Assembly (NCBI RefSeq): GCF_011386835.1
Contig: NC_088800.1
Location: 88,031,481-88,095,480 of the forward strand
DNA: 64,000 nt
Reading direction: 5' to 3'
From: Chrysemys picta bellii
Lineage: Eukaryota; Chordata; Testudines; Emydidae
The notes beneath the pieces are model-generated. The model was not told where the DNA came from and ran no database searches. It worked only from the letters and a program-made list of their open reading frames with translations. The stretch's first letter is position 1. Each line of letters opens with the position of its first letter. Positions 44,083 to 54,114 of the stretch are shown one piece after another. The translations under genes were made by a program, and so were the position numbers.

Positions 44083-46234
44083 AATAAAGAGATGCATAAT
44101 TAGTTAGTTTTGCTCTCCTAGGAATTGGTCTTTCTCTTCCAGTTCCCCTTTTATTTGAATTGTCAGATTCCAGCAGCTACGGTATTAACCGTTCATATAA
44201 CCTATAGGTGTAAAAGGAATGACAGGACAACACCTAGTGAGTCTTTAATTTGCATCCAAATAAGCTGTGGTGCTTTTCCTATTTGAGGTATTATTTCTGT
44301 TCAGCAATTGTTAGGGGTTAGTGCATGGAAGATGAAACAGAACCATGTAAACACACGTTCCATACTGGATTTAAAAGAAAAATTGAAGGAAGCCTGTTAA
44401 TAGTGATTTATGAGAATGACACTGTCGTATACATTTGACATGTTGCCCACTAACTTCCCTTGCCTCCCAAATAGTTCCATTATTTTGAACTTTATTAGCT
44501 TCCAAACATATAGTATATTGTATTGATGAACAAACCATTTCTCCTATTGAGCAGTAGTTCAAAAAACCTACCTTTTAAACATAGGAAAACGATTCAGTAA
44601 TAGTGGTGATCAGTATGTGATACTCTGTGAACAAGACCAAATTTTAAAAAGGAGATTTAGAATAACTAAAGTGTTGTCAAGCCTCTGACATGGAGTACTT
44701 TGGCACTGGTTATATCAGCACTGTTGACTCTAGCTGCCTCCACCCTGGCTCCACTGTTGACCTCTCAGCACTGTACAGTACCAATGACATATATGGTATT
44801 AACAGATCTGAGAGTCTCACAGGAGCCAGAATCACACTCTACCACTGACTCAAGTAGTACTGGGCCTATCTCTCACCTATTACTGAATACCTTCCCACCC
44901 CACCCCGCCTTCAGCAATTCACTGCCCCACCAATTGACATAACATTGTTTTTGATGACTTCTGATGATAGTGTGGGGCACTTGTGCATTTATTCCTTAAG
45001 GATGTTTCTTCTGGTATTATCTGCCTTAGACAAAGAATCCAGAGACTTCCAGGGGCAGATTTTATGCAGACTAGTGCTTTGGGCAGACCATGGTTCCTTA
45101 CGCCAGGGCTACTAGGCTCTTACCCAACTATGCCAGCATGGTTTTATTGGGGTTCAGAAGCCTCTTTTGGACAGAAGTGCTCCTGACAGGCCTTGGCCCC
45201 ATACGGGCTCTCGCTCTACAGCATCAATTACCCAGTTTGCACCTGGTGACTTACCCAAGAAAATGCCACCTCACTGTGGATTTATTTCCTTGTCATCCTT
45301 TGAGGCTATTGTTCTGTCTATTACAACTAGATAACTTTAAGGAGTATCAGGACCTGCTTAAGAGTCTTGGACTCTTAACAGATTTTCTTGGAAGAGATCC
45401 AGGAACCTATCCTCAGGCTAGTTGACATCTTACAATCTCTCAGATCTGGCAAAATAGCGTTTTGTTAACAAGGCTATTATAGATCCAAGCAAAAGTTATT
45501 TGGCAGACCCCAGGCCCAGCAGCCTCTCTCTCCCAGAAGGTGGACAAGAAATACCAGGTTCCCTCAAGGGAGGCTAAATTCTTTTATATGCATCCTGTAC
45601 CACTTTTGTTAGTAGTGATGGCAGCTAATGAAAAGTTGTCAGCAAAATAAGACCACACCAAAGGAACTTGAGCCTAAATGATTGGATATATTTGGCTGTA
45701 AATCGTATTCATTGCCTAGTTTGGAGTTTAGATCAAGTTCAAGATCAGTGGTTGCAATGGGGTGATGAGAAGCTCTCTCAACTTCAGGGTTCTGACTTCC
45801 TCAAGAGGCTCAATCCATTGTACAGGACTTGCCATTTAAAAGGTCAGTGTTATTTAGTTCTAAGACAAATTATGCTCTTTTTACATTGAAGGATTCTGGA
45901 GCTACTCTTGGTCCTCAGTTTTGGACCCTATTATGATGGAATATTCTGTCCAGTTCCATACTGTCCACCCTACTTCCCTCTTTCTTGTCAGGGACCAATC
46001 TCACAATAACCTATAACACCAAGAAGTGTTTGTCATTTCATTCCTCAATACCAATGGAAAGGGTTCTACAGAAAATACTACTTGAAGGGAGGGGGGGAAG
46101 ATAAAGGATGGTAGACCTCCTTGTGCATAAGAAGGCTCAACACATTCATATGCAAGTTGAAGTTCAGAGACTATCTAGACAGACATCGAATTGTGCGAAA
46201 GCCTGTTATGAAGTGGCCAAAGTGGACCTCCAGT

Positions 46235-46400
46235 TTCTCTCAGAGCTTATTCCATGAGAGCTCAAGGAGCCTCAGCAGCACTGAGAAATGTTTCCATAGT
46301 AGACATATGTAAAGTAGCCCCCTGGAGATCTATTCACACACATACAAAGCATTTTGGTTTCCATGAAGCTTCCAGATCAGATGCTGCATTCAGGGAAGGA
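46235..46400 (+). pseudogene. Tyrosine recombinase C-terminal fragment (DIRS)
   Basis: The frame reads SMRAQGASAALRNVSIVDIC and then HTHTKHFGFHEASRSDAAF. This aligns with the HxxR-to-Tyr end of DIRS recombinases, where the usual start is His-Ser-x-Arg and the catalytic tyrosine follows Arg/Lys-His. Here the His position is Tyr and the residue after Lys-His is Phe, so the catalytic residues appear lost. The alignment is from memory. Confidence 0.7.
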
Positions 46401-46527
46401 TATGTTGAAAATGTCTCCCAGCTCCCACCTCCATTACACTGCTTGGAAGTCACCATACATGGAATATGCAGATGGACAGTCTCTCAAAAGAGAGGAAAGT
46501 TACTTAATTGTACAGTAACTGGCCTCT

Positions 46528-46737
46528 CTGAGGCCATGTCTACACTACCACTCTCCTGAGCGACATAAGTTACGCTGTTATAAGTGGTAGTGTGCACAGT
46601 GCTATGTCCCACTGATGTAGCTACTGCTACTCGTTGGGCGTGGATTAATTGTTGATGGGAGAGCTCTCTCCTGTCGGCATAGAGTGGCATCAGTACAGCT
46701 GTGCTGCTGTAAGCTCTCTAGTGTAGACATGCCTGAG
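46528..46737. mobile_element. TGTCTACACTA-family MITE nested in DIRS 3' region
   Basis: The ends CTGAGGCCATGTCTACACTA and TAGTGTAGACATGCCTGAG are inverted repeats. The interior includes GGGAGAGCTCTCTCCTGTCG. The DIRS end sequence continues on the right with GATGTGTTGTCCATATGCAC. Confidence 0.8.
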
Positions 46738-46990
46738 ATGTGTTGTCCATATGCACATTCCACAACCTGCCTTCCATCCCCCTCTACCTCAGCGTCCTAC
46801 CAAAACTTTGTGGTGGGGAGGAAACTAAGTGGTGGTTGGCACCCTCTGCCCTCTTATTTCTTTGTAGGGTGAGGACATTTAGGTTGCACGAGCAGCCAAA
46901 AGGGACACTGGGGTCCAAAAAACTCATCTGGGGTGCATGCACCCCCTAAATTAAATATGCATGTAGACAATACATCTTGAAGAAATCTAG

Positions 46991-47237
46991 GTTTCAGAGT
47001 AGCAGCTGTGTTAGTCTGTATCCTCAAAAAGAACAGGAGTACTTGTGGCACCTTGGAGACTAACAAATTTATTAGAGCATAAGCTTTCGTGGGCTACAAC
47101 CCACTTCTTCGGATGCATATAGAGTGAAACTCTATATTCACTCTATATGCATCCGAAGAAGTGGGTTGTAGCCCACAAAAGCTTAAGCTCTAATAAATTT
47201 GTTAGTCTCTAAGGTGCCACAAGTACTCCTGTTCTTT
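46991..47237 (-). mobile_element. Fold-back short retroposon, near-perfect palindrome, copy 4
   Basis: It is flanked by a perfect 14-bp duplication, TTGAAGAAATCTAG (46977-46990, 47238-47251). After the conserved end (GTTTCAGAGTAGCAGCTGTG) the sequence from about 47025 to 47128 is repeated as its complement from about 47137 to 47237. This makes a hairpin of roughly 100-bp arms with a loop of only about 8 nt. Confidence 0.92.
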
Positions 47238-47284
47238 TTGAAGAAATCTAGTTACTGTACAGTTAAGTAACTTTCCTTGCTTTT

Positions 47285-49295
47285 TATAGTTCTTGGTTAA
47301 CATTTGGAAGGTGGCTTACAACTATAATGAACAGACACCTACTTAGTAAAGACAGGTTGTATTCTGCAGAAGTTGATGGGCCTCACACAAATGCCACCTA
47401 TTGCCATGAACGAGTAGAGCTTTCTTCAAGCCCTCGGATACGGGTAAGGCACAGCCTGCACCTCCTGAAAAACAGACATGGTATAGTCTCTGTAGTCTAG
47501 AAAACATCTGTGTTTATCATTCCTTTTCATAATGCTACTGCTTTAGTGAACAAAGAATGTCTCCTAGCTGTAGTTATATTTTGTGTTGAATGTTTATCTC
47601 AAAAAGTGGACTTGTTTAACTGGGCAGGGGGTGGAGGTGAGGAGAGAATTCCTGTACTTTGTGGAATACCAAATTGGTGAATTGTTGTTTTAAAATCCAC
47701 GTTTTGGAATGGAACCTTTTACACCAAAACATGTGGCTGAGTGCAGATTGGATTCCATTCCAAAGAGCCTTCCTACTTAAATCCAGAAAATTGTTTTGAA
47801 CCCTGTTGAAATGGGGCATTTTCAGTGAAACCTGTGAAATAGAAAATCTCCGCTTCTGTAAGAATGCAAAATCAATTTTAAGCTTCAAAGGGAAAGATTG
47901 TGATATCAAATTTGTGAGGTGTGCGTACTGTCTGACTTTTGCTTCACAGTAAGTTTTATGCACTGTTTTGCTAACTGTCTTTGAGGAACTCTACCCACTG
48001 AGTTTAAAACAATGTTTAAACTTAGAGCAATGTTTGTTTATAGAAAAACGATAATTTCCCAATGCAGTGCAGCCAGGTTTTAATTTCAGAAAGGTTCGGC
48101 AATACTTTCATATTGCCTGCACTGCATTCTCTGCTTGGTTGCACAGCCACAAGCATCTACAGCAAACATATGACAAACTAATGGCAGTATGTCACTGACA
48201 GGAAAGCCAGCTTGAGAATAGTCTGTGCTCACAGTTACGATTTTTGGGAATTGGATATCAAAGTAGCTAAAATGATCTAGCAGTTTTTCTGATTATTTTT
48301 CCTATCTAGATTACAAAAGTCAGGCTTCAGTAGGCTTTTCTTGTCTCTGTTCCTTTGAGTGCTATATTTGGCTATTACTTTGTTTTGGCATTAGGATATC
48401 TCTTTGTGACCATATTTGGCATTTAAATATTGAAACCTTCCTTCTGGTGGGAAGAGACAACAAGGCAGGGCCTGGATTAAAAAACAAAACCTGTCAAACA
48501 TGGATGGGAATGTACAACTCCGCTCCTGCTGTTCTCCTCTTTTTGTGACACCTGTGTAGCAAATACCTTTTGAAAAAAAAATACCACTGAAAAGTGGGGG
48601 GTTCCATGAATATCTTAAAAAGATAAAATAGTCACTCCATAGCCACCAAATGTAGAAATTTGTTCCGTGTGTAAATTTTCATTACCGTTTTTACACTTCA
48701 TTTAATTTTTCCTTGTATGTTTCATTGTAGTTTAGAAAATTAATCTGTGTGATTTACAAGCTTCAATTTATGTTTAGTGCACAGCTGTACAAGGCTACTG
48801 TTTGTTCAAAGTATACAACACTATTTCATTCACAAGATGGGCTGATTTCTCTAAGGCTCTAGTAGTTTGAAGTAAGCTTAAAGTTCAGGTTAATTCATAG
48901 GAGATACCACTTTAACATTTTGATCCACAGGTATTCGGGGATTCTTAAAGTAGAGCCCTGAAAAGACTGCATTCTTGAGTTGAATTCCTTCTGGTTACAT
49001 GTCTGAGTCTGTGCAGTTGTAGATATCATTGAGGGCATGTATCAGTCAGGCTAATGATTCATTTGACAAGTTAAGAGCTGCTATCTCTGGAATGAGTGCT
49101 CAAGCATTGGGAGGCTAAAGGGTTTCAAGTTTTGGGGAAAATTCAGGGTTGCTTTGGTGATCTGCAGCGTAAAGAAGGGATCTTTAGAGTTAAACTGGGT
49201 AAAATTACTGTTTGTGAAGAGTGTGACTACATTAATGGTCCTTAAACCAATTTCCCAGCTTTTTGTTTCTTTTTAATTAAACAATCACTCTTCGT
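47285..49295. other. PDPK1 intron 1, no gene recognised
   Basis: About 2 kb in which I see no exon, RNA gene or definable repeat. Confidence 0.5.
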
Positions 49296-49298
49296 CTT

Positions 49299-49793
49299 AG
49301 GCTATGTCTACACTGTGGATCTTACATTGGTACAACTGTACCACTGCAGCTGTGTCGCTGTAAGGTCTCCTGTGTAGCCACTCTATGCCAATGGGAGAGA
49401 GCTCTCCTGCCAGCATAATTAAACCACCCCCAACGAGCGGTGGTAGCTGTTGATGGGAGAGTGTCTCCCTCTGACATAGCGCTTCTCCACACTGGTCTTT
49501 TGTCAATGAAACTTTTGTAAGTCAGGGATGTGTTGTTTTTTTCCCACACCCCTGACCGACAAAAGTGCTAGTGTAGACATAGCCTCAGGTGAATATTCAC
49601 CCCCTAAGTGACATAAGTTACACCCGTCATAAGCGCTAGTGTGCACAGTGCTATGTTGGTGGGAGAACTGCAACCGCCGATCGTTGAAGGTGGATTAATT
49701 ATGTTGACAGGAGAGCTCTCTCCCATTTTTAGTGGCTACATGTGACATCTTACACTGGTGCAGCTGTAAGCACTCTAGTGTAGACATAGCCTT
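49299..49793. mobile_element. Two adjoining TGTCTACACTA-family MITEs
   Basis: The first (about 49299-49585) begins TAGGCTATGTCTACACTG and ends CTAGTGTAGACATAGCCTCAG. The second (about 49586-49793) has the right end CTCTAGTGTAGACATAGCCTTAG in separate parts, and an interior GACAGGAGAGCTCTCTCCCA shared with the copies at 34.8 and 46.7 kb, but its left end is incomplete. Non-coding. Confidence 0.75.
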
Positions 49794-49855
49794 AGAAGTT
49801 CAGGCTACATATTTTTAAGGACATGGGGATTGTAAATAAGATGTTTGGGGACGGG

Positions 49856-52402
49856 TAACACTGCTCTACAGCCAAAATGCTTCTGAAATAAATATAGTCA
49901 AACTTTACTAATTCTGGGTCACTGAGAACGAAAATGATGCTTAAAATTGTTGATTGGCTCTAGTTTTCAAGATATGCTATTGGGTCAGTATATACGACCC
50001 TTGACTTGGGAATGGCGGAGGATAAGTGAGTTATAAAGGGAAGGGATCTCAATTTAAACCAGAAATGACTAAAATACATCTTTGACTGGATCTATGAATA
50101 AATCTATGACTGGGTTTGGATAGTACTTGCTTTTTAGGCAAAACAATGAATGATGCAATCTGAAGCTAGTATTGCGTCATACATTATATGAATTGCATCA
50201 TGTTATTCCTAGAAGTCATGGATGATGCAGTCATAATGAAGCTTACATCACTCTGCTGAACAAATTGCCCTATATCAGCTCTAGAAATCATACAGTGTCG
50301 TGCTCTCTTATTTGTCAGTGTTTGATTTTGCAAAGGGACACATTTCTGTTTAGCCAAAGTGAGCAGAGATGCCTCGTACTTGTGTGAACAATGCAGATAA
50401 CTTCTGCTATGTTTGTGGTGAAGTGACTTTTGCATCACAAAAGCACAGTATAACCACTATGGTTAAGAAAGCCTATCACCTTTCTTTTGGCTGCAAAATT
50501 GGAGATCAGGACAAGAGGTGGGCCCTACACATATGCTGCAACACTTGTGCAACAAATCTTCGCCAGTGGTTGAACAGGAAAAGGAAATCTGTGCCTTTTG
50601 CAGTGCCAATGATTTGGAGAGAGCCAACAGATCATACCAGCAATTGTTACTTCTGCATGGTGCCTCCAGTTGGGAAAGGTGTGTCAAAGAAGAAAAAGTG
50701 GACTGTGCATTATCCAAACATTCCATCAGCTATACACCCAGTACCCCACGGAGAAGGACTGCCGGTTCCTGATGCACCAGAATCATTCTCACTTGAGTCA
50801 GACGAGGAAGAGGATGAAACTTCTGGTCCTGAACCATCAATGTCACAGGGCCCACATTTTCTCCCATCCTCCTCCTCTGAATTACACCTCATAACACAAG
50901 GTGAACTGAATGACCTTGTCAGGGATTTGGAACTACCCAAGAGTAAGGCAGAGCTGTTGGGCTCCAGACTACAGCAGTGGAATCTCCTGGCAGGTGATGT
51001 TAGGGTTTCCATGTTCCATGACTGTCAAAAGGATCTTGTCCCATTCTTCTTCATGGAAGGTGATCTTGTAGCCTGCAACAACATCGACGGTGTGATGGCA
51101 GCCCTCAACATCGTTCACGATCCAGATGAGTGGAGACTGTTCATTGATTCATCGAAGACGAGTCTTAAAGCTGTTTTACTGCATAATGGCAATGTTTTGC
51201 CATCAATTCCAGTTGGTCATGCAGTCCATATGGAGGAAACCTATGACAACATGAAACAACTTTTGAGGTGCATAAACTATGACCAACATCAGTGGCAGCT
51301 TTGTGGCGATTTGAAGGTTGTTGCTCTCTTGCTTGGTCTGCCGACTGGATACACAAAGTACTGCTGTTTTCTCTGCGAATGGGATAGTTGTGCAAGAGAT
51401 TCCCACTACATCAAGAAAGATTGGCCACTCCGACAGTCATTAGAGCCTGGGAGGAAAAGTGTTCAGCATCCACCACTTGTTGAATCACGGAAGATTTTGT
51501 TACCACCCTTACAAATCAAGCTGTGTCTGATGAAGAACTTTGTCAAGGCCATTGACAAAACACAAGCAGCTTTCAAGTACCTCCATGGAAATTTTCCATG
51601 GTTAAGTGATGCTAAGATAAAGGAAGGTTTCTTTGTTGGTCCTCAGATTCGTGAACTTCTTCGAGATGATGCATTTGACCATGCACTGCGTGGCAAGGAA
51701 AGGACGGCATGGAAAGCCTTCCAGTTAGTGGCAATAAATTTTCTCGGAAACAACAAGGCAGACAACTACAGGTTGTTGGTGGAAAACCTCCTCAAGGCAT
51801 ACAAAAGCCTTGGTTGCATCATGTCACTAAAGATACATTTTTTGCACTCTCATCTAGATTTTTTTTCCCACCGAACTGCGGAGCGACGAGCATGGCGAGC
51901 GATTTCACCAGGACATTGCAACAATGGAGAAACGCTATCAGGGCAAATGGACCCCATCAATGCTTGCAGACTATTGCTGGACAGTGACAAGAGATGCTCC
52001 ATTTAATGAATACAAGAGACAAGCCAAGAAGCGCCAAGTAGACACTGAATAGGACTAAACTATGTACATAATAGTTTTTTGCCTTTTTGTTTCATAATAA
52101 ATTTTATTTACATAACCCTTTTTGCTGATTTTTAAAGTGTTACATAAACAGGACAGGTGAAATATTATCATGTAAAGCAACCATAAACACCTGAAAAGAC
52201 TTAGGTTTACAATTTATGATTAAAACTCTACTATCTACACAATATACATAGACATAAAATGTAAAAACTTAAGTATCTTAGAAACAGTAGCCAATCAGTT
52301 GTTTTAATTGTCATATTTGAATTCAGCACATCAAAATACATAATAAATAGCACATTTTATCTCTGAAGCAGACAACTTCTCAAAAATTGTAGACCAGTGT
52401 AA
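49856..52402 (+). mobile_element. Candidate autonomous DNA transposon of unrecognised family
   Basis: One large gene (50369-52052) is bracketed by diverged inverted repeats of about 120 bp. The left end, TAACACTGCTCTACAG then TGATGCTTAAAATTGTTGATTGGCTCTAGTTT in parts (49856-49985), pairs with the complement of the right end, TTACACTGGTCTACA then TTAAAACAACTGATTGGCTA (52270-52402). Both share ACACTG-TCTACA at the tip and TGATTGGCT-GTTT-AAGATA further in. An AATAAA signal at 52096-52101 follows the gene. I could not fix a target duplication. The gene shows little decay, in contrast to the LINEs nearby, so insertion looks recent. Confidence 0.7.
50369..52052 (+). pseudogene. Transposase-like zinc-binding protein, one frameshift
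   Basis: The open frame runs 545 codons from the ATG at 50369. A run of eight T at 51859-51866 appears to carry one extra base. In the other frame the sequence continues SDEHGERFHQDI and onward to a TAG at 52050-52052, giving an original protein of roughly 560 residues. The N-terminus has Cys pairs CYVC (13-16), CCNTC (56-60) and CYFC (93-96), suggesting zinc binding. Residues 136-170 are acidic and serine-rich. Possible catalytic acidic residues are Asp260 (RLFIDSSK), Asp314 (QLCGDLKV) and a Glu in DEHGERFHQD after the frameshift. A CCFLC...H cluster at 332-347 lies between the second and third. This layout resembles an RNase-H-fold DDE transposase with an inserted zinc site. I do not recognise a named family and the role is inferred from the inverted repeats around it. 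Confidence 0.65.
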
Positions 52403-52404
52403 TT

Positions 52405-52740
52405 GAAGTGGGGTGTTTTTTTGTTTTTGTGTTTGTTTTTTTGTTGTCCCAATTATTTGATTTGCTGGCCCTGTGATGTTCTATGGAGATCAGATACTGT
52501 GATGATGGTGCAGGGGCATGTAAGTACTTAGATGTGGGGGACTCACGAATCACTTTTGAGCCTGACTTTTTATTACCTAGCATATGGTAATACTTGTGCA
52601 CTTATTGGGCCAGATCCCACGGGCATGGTGATAAAACATATTGGCAATAGTGGTGGAGCACATTACGTCTAAACGTGTGCACACTGTTGTTTTTTTTGTT
52701 AGCCATGCGATTGTGAAACATCTAATTTCCTTCGTTGATA
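52405..52740. other. PDPK1 intron 1, nothing recognised
   Basis: A short AT-rich spacer between the candidate transposon and a CR1 fragment. Confidence 0.45.
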
Positions 52741-52744
52741 GGGT

Positions 52745-53842
52745 AACTGGCTTAGTGGGTGGGGGAAGCAATAGATTTCATTGATCTTAACTTTAGTAAG
52801 GCTTTTGATACTGTCCTGCATGATACTTTCATAAACAAACTAGAGAAATATGGTCTAGATGAAATGGGGGCACAACTGGTTGAAAAAACATATTTCAAAA
52901 GTAGTTATCAACAGTTTGCTGTCAAACTGGGAAGGACATATCAAGTGGTGTCCCAAAGGGGTTTTTCCTTTGTCCAATACTAGTCAATATTTTTGTTAAT
53001 GACTTGGAAAATGGAGTGTAGAGTGTGCTTGCAAAATTTGCAGATGACTTCAAGCTGGGAAGGATTGCAAGCACTTTAGAGGACAAGATTAGAATTCAAA
53101 ATGATCTTGATAAATTGGACAATTGGTCTGAATTCAGTACGATGAAAATTAATAAAGATACGTGCAAAATACTATCTTAAGAAAAAATCAACTGCACAAA
53201 TACAAAATAACTGGCTAGGCAGCGTTACCACAATAAAAGCCCTAGGGGTTATAGTGGATCCCAAATTGAAACTGAGTCAAAAGAATGACACTGTTGTGTG
53301 AAAAAGGCAAATGTCATTTTGGGATGTATTAACGGGCATGTCCTGTGTAAGACATGGTCAGTAATTGCTCCACTTACTTTTGAGGGCTCAGCTGGAGTGG
53401 TGTCCAGTTTTGGACACCACACTTAAAGATTTGGACAAACTGGAGAGAGTCCAGAGGAGAGCAACAAAAATAAGAGGATTAGAAAACCTGACCTGTGAGG
53501 AAAGGTTGAAAGAATTGGGCATGTTTAGTCTAGAGAAAAGAAGCCATGGGTGAAGGGCAGTACACAGCATAGTCTTCAAATATGCAAAAGGTTCTTATAA
53601 AGAGGATGGTGACAGGATGTCAGTCATCAATTATTCTCCACACCTACCAAGTCTGGGACAAGAATTATTTGGCTTAATTTGCAGCAAGGGAGGTTTAGGT
53701 TAGCTACAAGGGAAAATGTTCTCCCATAGTTATCCCTGTCATTGGGAGATTTCTAAGAACAGGTTAGACAGACATCTGTCAGGGTTGGTCTACGTGCCCT
53801 CTTGAGGTCCATTTCATCCCTATACTTTCATGATTCTGTGAT
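52745..53842 (+). mobile_element. CR1 fragment, plus strand with 3' end
   Basis: It encodes IDFIDLNFSKAFDTVLHDTF (the RT motif with the first catalytic Asp region), then degenerate FADDFKLG, then [14 protein letters not shown] and [15 protein letters not shown], the conserved CR1 C-terminus. It ends in CCCTATACTTTCATGATTCTGTG, the tail motif with ATTCTGTGATT. Several stops and frameshifts are present. Confidence 0.85.
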
Positions 53843-53866
53843 TTAGCTGTTGTTGCAGCATAAAGT

Positions 53867-54031
53867 TACATTCCTACAATAATTAGATTGCAAACCTAGA
53901 GGTTGTACAAAACTCAGACCAAATAAAATTTCTAAGACCACCTGTCTAGCACCAAGGTGTTCAGAATACTGTACCTTCTCCAGACATGACTGGAGAGAAT
54001 TCCCAGAGTCAGAGGAATTACAGCAAAGCAT
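53867..54031. repeat. Left copy of a 165-bp inverted repeat pair
   Basis: The complement of this segment matches 57057-57221 closely: both contain TGTAATTCCTCTGACTCTGG, TGGAGAAGGTACAGT, CTTAGAAATTTTA and ATCTAATTATTGTAGGAA. The pair flanks a LINE relic. I do not recognise the family. Confidence 0.75.
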
Positions 54032-54114
54032 TATCGCCATGCACAGGTAAGTGAGTGTCTATTGTAAAATTTAATTTAAATGAGCATCTATAGGATACTG
54101 CTGTTCTGGAGACA

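Larger units (their letters stand above)
44680..47280 (+). mobile_element. DIRS-type (tyrosine recombinase) retrotransposon relic
   Basis: Three parts occur in order on the + strand. A gag relic (about 44700-45650) ends with EAKFFYMHPVPLLLV and NEKLS. An RT start (46050-46190) reads GFYRKYYLK, then a stop, then RRLNTFICKLKFR. A tyrosine-recombinase C-terminus (46235-46400) reads RAQGASAALRNVSIVDICKV, APWRSIHTHTKHF and SRSDAAFREG. Most of RT, RNase H and the N-terminal recombinase are missing. The sequence GGAAAGTTACTTAATTGTAC at 46494-46513 recurs inverted at 47258-47277, as expected for DIRS terminal/internal repeats. A MITE and a fold-back retroposon were inserted later into this 3' region. 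Confidence 0.75.
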
